Position numbers and translations under genes: made by a program. From assembly GCA_966112835.1 (NCBI GenBank), contig CBHWEI010000239.1, positions 1-6,247 of the forward strand: a stretch of 6,247 bases of DNA, given 5' to 3'. The notes below the pieces were generated by a model that ran no database searches, was not told the DNA's origin, and was given only the letters and a program-made list of their open reading frames with translations. The stretch is from UBA668 sp966112835. Its GTDB lineage: Bacteria; Actinomycetota; Acidimicrobiia; Acidimicrobiales; Ilumatobacteraceae. Shown piece by piece: positions 1-6,247 of the stretch; the first letter of the stretch is position 1; each line of letters opens with the position of its first letter.

Positions 1-560
<560 letters not shown>

Positions 561-580
561 TCCTTCCCATCTCACGTCCT

Positions 581-619
581 GGGCGGTTTCGCTCCCGGTT
601 TCCGGGAGCGGAGCCGCCC
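581..619 (+). terminator. Long GC-rich hairpin after ahcY, probable terminator without U-tract
   Basis: Bases 581-598 pair with 602-619 around a TTT loop (599-601). The stem is 18 bp with only two G-T wobbles (587/613 and 589/611), and the inner arm GCTCCCGG/CCGGGAGC is perfect. No run of T follows on either strand, so it is not a classical intrinsic terminator. U-less hairpins are commonly proposed as terminators in high-GC actinobacteria. Its place 20 bases after the ahcY stop and before the next ribosome binding site fits termination or 3'-end protection of the ahcY mRNA. Confidence 0.6.
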
Positions 620-632
620 GGTTCGCGTCCAT

Positions 633-637
633 GGAAG
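633..637 (+). promoter_or_regulatory. Ribosome binding site that decides the start of the first membrane-protein gene
   Basis: GGAAG lies 6 bases before GTG 644 (and 9 before GTG 647). The later in-frame ATG at 695 has no comparable purine box. Homology with the downstream paralogue also extends upstream of ATG 695, so translation from GTG 644 or 647 is preferred. Confidence 0.5.
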
Positions 638-643
638 ACTCGT

Positions 644-1303
644 GTGGTGACCACCCACGTGTACCCGTTGCACCGCCGCAAGACGCCGTGGCTGATGGCG
701 AACGGCCAGACTGCGGGCATCGTCGGTGCGATCGCCGTGGCTGTCGTCGGCTCGATGGTGGCGGTCGGCAACGCCAAGAGCTCGTCACCGACGTCGGCGG
801 TGGTCGCGGCTGCGGTGGCCGCTGTCGTGGCCGTCGGGATCCTCTTCCTCGGTCGACGTCTGGGTCGGTTCACCGCTGCCCGTGGGATGGTGACCATCCA
901 GTCCGACCGCCTCGAGATCTACGACGACGGCACGCTGCACGCGCCGTTGTTCGTCCATCGTGGGCGGATCCTGCTGGTCGACGCGCCGGGGGTCGCCGAC
1001 ACCGGGCCGAGCCGAGCCATCAGGATGGACGCGGAGCGATTCGAGCTCGAGATCGGTCCCGAACGGCCCAACATCGAGATCTGGTTGAGCAAGCCGGTTC
1101 GTGCGTCGCTCGCCGGTGGCGCGTCGAAGGACGTGAAGGTCATCCGGATGCAGACATCCGGCGCAAGTGCGCTCCACAGCTGGTTCATGGCTCGGCCGCT
1201 GGAGAACAAGGAACCGACGCTCATCGAGGACATCGTGGGCATCGAGATCGACCCGCAGTCGGCTGCCGAGCGCATGGGGAAGGACCTCGGCAATCCGTTC
1301 TGA
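644..1303 (+). CDS. Unrecognised two-TM membrane protein, first copy of a tandem paralogous pair
   Basis: I do not recognise a named family. From GTG 644 the product is 219 residues: a short basic N-terminus (PLHRRK, residues 8-13), two hydrophobic Ala/Val-rich segments (about 23-43 and 51-72) separated by a short polar loop, then a soluble region of about 140 residues. That region alternates short hydrophobic and charged stretches, suggesting a beta-rich domain; blocks include IQSDRLEI (85-92), APGVADTGP (114-122), IGPERPNIEIWL (137-148) and SGASALHSWF (172-181). The tail from 185 is acidic and has no match in the second copy. The general shape, a TM hairpin followed by a small beta domain, recalls bacterial PH-like membrane proteins, but this is only a structural guess. 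The start was chosen from the GGAAG box at 633-637 and from homology to the next gene that covers PLHRR. ATG 695 would give a 202-residue form. It follows ahcY after the hairpin and probably shares a transcript with the next gene. Confidence 0.8.
   Translation: MVTTHVYPLHRRKTPWLMANGQTAGIVGAIAVAVVGSMVAVGNAKSSSPTSAVVAAAVAAVVAVGILFLGRRLGRFTAARGMVTIQSDRLEIYDDGTLHAPLFVHRGRILLVDAPGVADTGPSRAIRMDAERFELEIGPERPNIEIWLSKPVRASLAGGASKDVKVIRMQTSGASALHSWFMARPLENKEPTLIEDIVGIEIDPQSAAERMGKDLGNPF
1280..1284 (+). promoter_or_regulatory. Possible ribosome binding site inside the end of the first copy, serving the second copy
   Basis: AAGGA (within GGGGAAGGA, 1276-1284) lies 8 bases before an ATC codon at 1293. 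That codon is in frame with the second copy and aligns exactly with GTG 644 of the first. The same bases encode Gly-Lys-Asp of the first protein, so the purine run may be coincidental. No ATG or GTG occurs at an equivalent place in this frame. Confidence 0.3.
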
Positions 1304-1316
1304 CCTGGCCTTTCCG

Positions 1317-1940
1317 TTGCACCGGCGACGCCTGTCGCTCCGCCAGGCGTACGGGCAGTCCACCGGCATCGTGGTCGGTGGGTCGGTGCTCGTCATCGGC
1401 TCGATGGCCGCCGTCTGGCTGGCGCGCGACGACTCGTTCGGCAGCGGCCTGATTGCCGCCGCGGTGACGGTCGTGGTGGCGACGGCCTCGGTGGTGCTCG
1501 GTCGAGTGGCGGGGGCCCTGCGAGCCGACGACGGGCTGGTGGTCCTGCAGTCCGATCGGTTGGAGATCAGCGACGCGGCGACGTTCCGCGACACGCTGAT
1601 CCTTCCTCGGGCCAGCATCCTCGACGTCACCCAACCGGGTGTCGCCGGCACCGGGCCGGCCGGGCTGCAGCGCGTCGAGCTGGGTCAGCAGTCGCTGCTG
1701 ATCGGGCCGGACTGGCCGAACATCGAGATCTGGCTGGTGCACCCCGCGCAGGTGCGGTCGGCCACGGGTGATGGGATGGTCGCGGCCACCCGGATCACCA
1801 TGCTCACGCCCGGCGCAGCGGCGCTGCTGGCGTGGTTCCGGTCCGAGCTGTTGGAGGAGCCGCCGGGATCGATGTTCCGGCGCGTCGACGCCCAGATCCC
1901 GTTCTCGTGGGGTCTCAGTGGGCGGTCGCGAGCACGGTGA
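1317..1940 (+). CDS. Unrecognised two-TM membrane protein, second copy of the tandem paralogous pair
   Basis: From TTG 1317 this is 207 residues, with the same design as the preceding gene: basic N-terminus (HRRRLSLRQ), hydrophobic segments at about 17-36 and 43-63, then a soluble domain. It matches copy one in order and spacing: LHRR, GQSTGIV, IGSM, LQSDRLEI (77-84), QPGVAGTGP (106-114), IGPDWPNIEIWL (129-140) and TPGAAALLAWF (164-174). A 15-base stretch is identical in both genes (1070-1084 and 1719-1733). The C-terminal tail differs. The start is uncertain. TTG 1317 is the first conventional start codon after the upstream stop, but it has no ribosome binding site, and homology extends two residues before it. 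ATC 1293, with AAGGA 8 bases upstream, aligns with the start of copy one; GTG 1371 would cut into the first hydrophobic segment. The 3' end overlaps the opposing yczE gene by 26 bases. Function unknown; probably co-transcribed and perhaps co-assembled with copy one. Confidence 0.75.
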   Translation: MHRRRLSLRQAYGQSTGIVVGGSVLVIGSMAAVWLARDDSFGSGLIAAAVTVVVATASVVLGRVAGALRADDGLVVLQSDRLEISDAATFRDTLILPRASILDVTQPGVAGTGPAGLQRVELGQQSLLIGPDWPNIEIWLVHPAQVRSATGDGMVAATRITMLTPGAAALLAWFRSELLEEPPGSMFRRVDAQIPFSWGLSGRSRAR

Positions 1941-2541
1941 CGTCGTTGCGCATCCGCAGGCGGGGCAGGAACACCTGCACCAGCGGGCCGATGCCGAACG
2001 TGAACGCCACGGTGCCGATGCCGATGCTGCCACCCAGCAGCAGACCGGCCACCAGGACCACGGCCTCGATGCTGGTGCGGGCGATGCGCACGCTGATGCC
2101 GCGCTTGGCGAGGCCCAGCATGAGGCCGTCGCGCGGTCCGGCGCCCAGCCCGGCACCGATGTAGAGGCCCGACCCGAGGGCCACGCTGAGCAGGCCTGCC
2201 AGCATGTACGGCAGGCGGAGCCACAGCCGGTCGGTGGTGGGGAGGTGGTCGGCCACCAGGAACACCACCAGGCCGATCTCGATGGCGTTCAGCACGGTGC
2301 CCCATCCCAGTCGCTCGCGGAGGGGGATCCACAACAGCAGGATGATGACGCCGGTGATCTCGATGACGATGCCGATGGGGATGCCGGTCTTGTTGGCGAG
2401 GCCCTGGTGGAAGATGTCCCACGGCGCCAGGCCCAGGTCGGCGGCCAGGAAGACGCTGATGCCCAGCCCGAAGAAGGCCAGCCCCACGATGCAGCGGACG
2501 AATCGTTCGGGGAGGCGGTCGGTGGGCAGCGGCAGGAACAT
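1915..2541 (-). CDS. yczE: YczE-type integral membrane protein
   Basis: A 208-residue polytopic membrane protein resembling the YczE group (COG2364-type). Hydrophobic segments lie at about 14-34, 53-72, 82-99, 111-130 and 158-192, the last long enough for one or two helices. Two related motifs, ADLGLAPWDIF (34-44) and AGLGAGPRDGLM (130-141), sit after the first and fourth segments and suggest an internal duplication; the second is the hallmark I used for the call. The group's biochemical function is not established. The name-giving Bacillus gene lies beside sfp and has been linked to lipopeptide production, but nothing here supports that role. ATG 2541 was chosen because it begins just before the first helix and has a -10-like box 8 bases upstream. 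ATG 2598 would add 19 non-hydrophobic residues and overlap the comF start codon. The gene diverges from comF and converges on the second paralogue. Family call is fairly secure, function not. Confidence 0.82.
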   Translation of the reverse strand: MFLPLPTDRLPERFVRCIVGLAFFGLGISVFLAADLGLAPWDIFHQGLANKTGIPIGIVIEITGVIILLLWIPLRERLGWGTVLNAIEIGLVVFLVADHLPTTDRLWLRLPYMLAGLLSVALGSGLYIGAGLGAGPRDGLMLGLAKRGISVRIARTSIEAVVLVAGLLLGGSIGIGTVAFTFGIGPLVQVFLPRLRMRNDVTVLATAH

Positions 2542-2549
2542 CGCCGCCG

Positions 2550-2555
2550 ACGCTA
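2550..2555 (-). promoter_or_regulatory. Possible -10 element for yczE (leaderless transcript)
   Basis: On the minus strand TAGCGT fits the actinobacterial TAnnnT -10 pattern and ends 8 bases before ATG 2541. No purine-rich ribosome binding site precedes that ATG, so transcription could begin at or next to the start codon. I see no -35 match at normal spacing; GTGACA on the minus strand at 2569-2574 is only 13 bases upstream. Confidence 0.3.
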
Positions 2556-2596
2556 CCCAGCCGAACCCTGTCACACCCTTCTGTTTCAGTGACGGC

Positions 2597-3361
2597 ATGC
2601 TGCTCAACGCTTCCTGTGCCGGGTGCAACCAGCCCGGCGACGTGCTCTGCCGGCGATGCCGGTTCACCCTCGCCAGCACGCCCACCCGCCTCGGCGACGG
2701 TGGCGTGCCGGCCGCCTTCACGTTCGAGGGCGCGGCCCGTCAGGTGGTGCTGGGCCTGAAGTACCGCAACCGCCGTGGCGTGGCCCGTCACCTGGCCCAC
2801 GCCATGGTGCGCCGTCTGCACCTGCCCACGGTCGACCTGGTCACCTGGGCCCCCACCAGCCCGGGTCACACCCGTGAACGGGGCTTCGACCAGGCAGAGC
2901 TGCTGGCCAGGGCGCTGGCCAAGGAGCTGGGCGTGCCGTGCCGCCGCCTGCTGTACCGCTCGCACGGTCCGGCGCAGACCGGCCGCACGCGGGCCGAACG
3001 GCTGCAGGGCCCGTCGTTCCGGGCCAGGTCGCGCCGGCCTGGGGTGCACGTGCTGCTGGTCGACGACGTGGTCACCACCGGCGCCACGCTGCTGGCGGCC
3101 CGCGACGCGTTGCTCGCGGCGGGCATCTCGCAGGTCACCTGCGTCGCGGCGGCCGCCACGCCGGCGAGCGCGCCGGCCGATCGGCCGACGGGTCAGTCCA
3201 AGCCGGCCCAGCCGCGCACGATGGCCACGGCCGGCCGCGGGTCCTCGTCCACCTGCACGGCCAACATGCCCACACCCTGGGCGGCGGCCACGTTGGAGGG
3301 CACGTCGTCCAGGAAGGCCGTGCGGCCCGCATCGGCACCCAACCTGGCCAGGGCCAGCTGA
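2597..3361 (+). CDS. comF: ComF-family phosphoribosyltransferase with C-terminal extension
   Basis: The product has 254 residues. The N-terminus carries a probable zinc ribbon, CxxC-x7-CxxC (C7, C10, C18, C21). The ComF core follows: LGLKYRNRRG (52-61), TRERGFDQAELLA (92-104), QTGRTRAERL (127-136) and the PRPP-binding signature VLLVDDVVTTGAT (152-164), whose paired Asp residues and TTGAT loop bind ribose-phosphate and pyrophosphate. ComF proteins are cytosolic. In naturally competent bacteria they act in DNA uptake and in Gram-positives are linked to the competence helicase; in actinobacteria the role is unclear and the substrate base is unknown. ATG 2597 was chosen because it directly precedes the zinc ribbon; it has no evident ribosome binding site. 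The usual ComF end would be near residue 190. The frame runs about 64 residues further into sequence antisense to the HAD gene, and this Pro/Ala/Thr/Ser-rich tail looks non-native. Confidence 0.88.
   Translation: MLLNASCAGCNQPGDVLCRRCRFTLASTPTRLGDGGVPAAFTFEGAARQVVLGLKYRNRRGVARHLAHAMVRRLHLPTVDLVTWAPTSPGHTRERGFDQAELLARALAKELGVPCRRLLYRSHGPAQTGRTRAERLQGPSFRARSRRPGVHVLLVDDVVTTGATLLAARDALLAAGISQVTCVAAAATPASAPADRPTGQSKPAQPRTMATAGRGSSSTCTANMPTPWAAATLEGTSSRKAVRPASAPNLARAS
3174..3187. terminator. Perfect 14-bp palindrome at the comF/HAD convergence, possible two-way terminator
   Basis: CGGCCGATCGGCCG is a perfect palindrome that can fold as a 5-bp stem with a GATC loop. It begins 5 bases beyond the HAD stop codon (minus strand) and lies exactly where the ComF core is expected to end. 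No T-run follows on either side. It could also be a binding site for a dimeric protein, or chance in GC-rich DNA. Confidence 0.3.
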
Positions 3362-3852
3362 TAGATGGCCGGGTTCGGCTTGCGCAGCCCCACCTCGTGG
3401 CTGTCGACGATGTCGTCGAACAGGTCGTCGAAGGGCAGCATGCCCCGCCACGCCTCCTTGAACTCGGCCACGTTGTTGGTCAGCACGCCCAGGCGCAGCC
3501 CGGCGGCCTTCAGGTCGTGCACCAGTTGCACCACCGGCTCGTTCAGGACGAACTCCATCACGGGCGCCTGACCCGGGGGAGGGGCGGGGATGGTGATGCC
3601 CGCCGCCTGGAACGCTTCGCGGTTCAACCGCCGGTTCTCGGCCAGGGTGATCTCGCCGCGTTCCAGCCGGTGCCAGGGGTGATCGCCGTCCTCGCCGTAG
3701 TCGCCGAGGATGATCCGCGTGATCACCGCGGGGTCCTCGCCGGGGAAGCGACGGCTGAAGTCGCTGTGCCGTCCGGTGGCGGCCAGCACGCCCCCGACGT
3801 CGAAGATCACCGTGTCCACCTGTCGTTCGCTCACGGGTCTGGAGTCTGGCAT
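3193..3852 (-). CDS. HAD-superfamily hydrolase (phosphatase-like, HAD-IA type)
   Basis: A 219-residue protein of normal length for a small HAD phosphatase, with all four family motifs: motif I VIFDVGGVL (15-23, nucleophile D18), motif II VLTNN (123-127, T125), motif III K158 in GLRKPNP, and motif IV FLDDVPSN (180-187, D182/D183). A helical cap lies between motifs I and II (about 30-105), as in C1-cap HAD-IA enzymes. Motif I reads DxGG rather than DxD, so the usual general-acid Asp is absent; related HAD phosphatases such as YihX have a similar DxG form and are active, so this does not imply loss of function. The substrate cannot be told from sequence. ATG 3852 was chosen because GGAG (minus strand, 3860-3863) lies 7 bases upstream; GTG 3834 is the alternative. 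It diverges from secA and runs tail to tail into comF. It occupies the slot where many actinobacteria have hpf. The frame stays open far upstream, antisense to secA, but that part is not coding. Confidence 0.9.
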   Translation of the reverse strand: MPDSRPVSERQVDTVIFDVGGVLAATGRHSDFSRRFPGEDPAVITRIILGDYGEDGDHPWHRLERGEITLAENRRLNREAFQAAGITIPAPPPGQAPVMEFVLNEPVVQLVHDLKAAGLRLGVLTNNVAEFKEAWRGMLPFDDLFDDIVDSHEVGLRKPNPAIYQLALARLGADAGRTAFLDDVPSNVAAAQGVGMLAVQVDEDPRPAVAIVRGWAGLD

Positions 3853-3859
3853 GCCAAGG

Positions 3860-3863
3860 CTCC
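3860..3863 (-). promoter_or_regulatory. Ribosome binding site of the HAD gene
   Basis: GGAG on the minus strand, 7 bases before ATG 3852. It favours this ATG over GTG 3834, which has no purine-rich box at a suitable distance. Confidence 0.5.
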
Positions 3864-3878
3864 GCGCGGCCCCACCGG

Positions 3879-3884
3879 TAGGCT
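3879..3884 (+). promoter_or_regulatory. Possible -10 element for secA
   Basis: TAGGCT fits TAnnnT and ends 10 bases before ATG 3895, so the predicted transcript would have a leader of only about 4-6 bases. No TTGACA-like -35 is visible at 16-18 bases. The whole HAD-secA gap is 42 bases, so promoters for both directions must overlap it or lie inside the flanking genes. Confidence 0.35.
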
Positions 3885-3894
3885 TGCCAACCGC

Positions 3895-6247
<2,353 letters not shown>

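Noticed and set aside
1298..1304. Programmed +1 frameshift at TTC TGA C joining the two membrane-protein genes, as in prfB
   Set aside because: The weak stop context UGA C and an upstream purine box are present, but the spacing is far from that of prfB, and the tRNA reading UUC could not re-pair on UCU. Each protein also has its own complete domain, so two separate products are more likely.
631..1452. ATG 631 open frame over the first membrane-protein gene
   Set aside because: It is Arg/Gly/His-rich sequence in a third frame and lacks the hydrophobic segments and the motifs shared by the paralogues.
1685..3451. A 588-codon minus-strand open frame across yczE and comF
   Set aside because: Its translation is Arg/Gly/His/Pro-rich with no domain, and it is out of frame with the YczE, ComF and HAD proteins that are clearly coded there.

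Overview
The window is high-GC DNA with strong third-position G/C bias and dense gene packing. It reads as an actinobacterial chromosome. The SecA sequence and the TAnnnT-type -10 boxes placed close to start codons fit an Acidimicrobiia/Ilumatobacter-like lineage, but that placement is inference from general appearance, not a search.

Layout, left to right: the C-terminal part of S-adenosylhomocysteine hydrolase (ahcY, +, 1-560, cut by the window edge); a long GC-rich hairpin (581-619); two tandem + strand genes (644-1303 and about 1317-1940) for paralogous small membrane proteins that I cannot assign to a named family; a YczE-type multi-pass membrane protein (-, 1915-2541); a ComF-type phosphoribosyltransferase (+, 2597-3361); a HAD-family hydrolase (-, 3193-3852); and secA (+, from 3895 off the right edge). 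No stretch over 300 bases lacks a gene. I saw no tRNA, rRNA, CRISPR array, insertion sequence or phage gene.

The gene pairs are unusually tight. The second paralogue and yczE converge with a 26-base overlap. comF and the HAD gene converge with a 169-base overlap. yczE/comF and HAD/secA diverge from gaps of about 55 and 42 bases. Several starts have no good ribosome binding site, but two have a -10-like hexamer just upstream, suggesting leaderless or near-leaderless transcripts.

Most of the content is housekeeping: methyl-cycle recycling (AhcY), protein export (SecA) and a nucleotide/DNA-uptake-type PRTase (ComF). The order ahcY...comF...secA is the skeleton of a block known from other actinobacteria (in Mycobacterium tuberculosis sahH, tmk, mtrA, mtrB, lpqB, an Rv3243c gene, a comF-like gene, hpf, secA1). 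Here the middle holds the paralogous membrane proteins plus yczE, and the hpf position holds an oppositely oriented HAD gene. The least explained content is the tandem membrane-protein pair, including the second copy's lack of an ordinary start codon where homology says it should begin. I see no defence system or other clearly new multi-gene machine.
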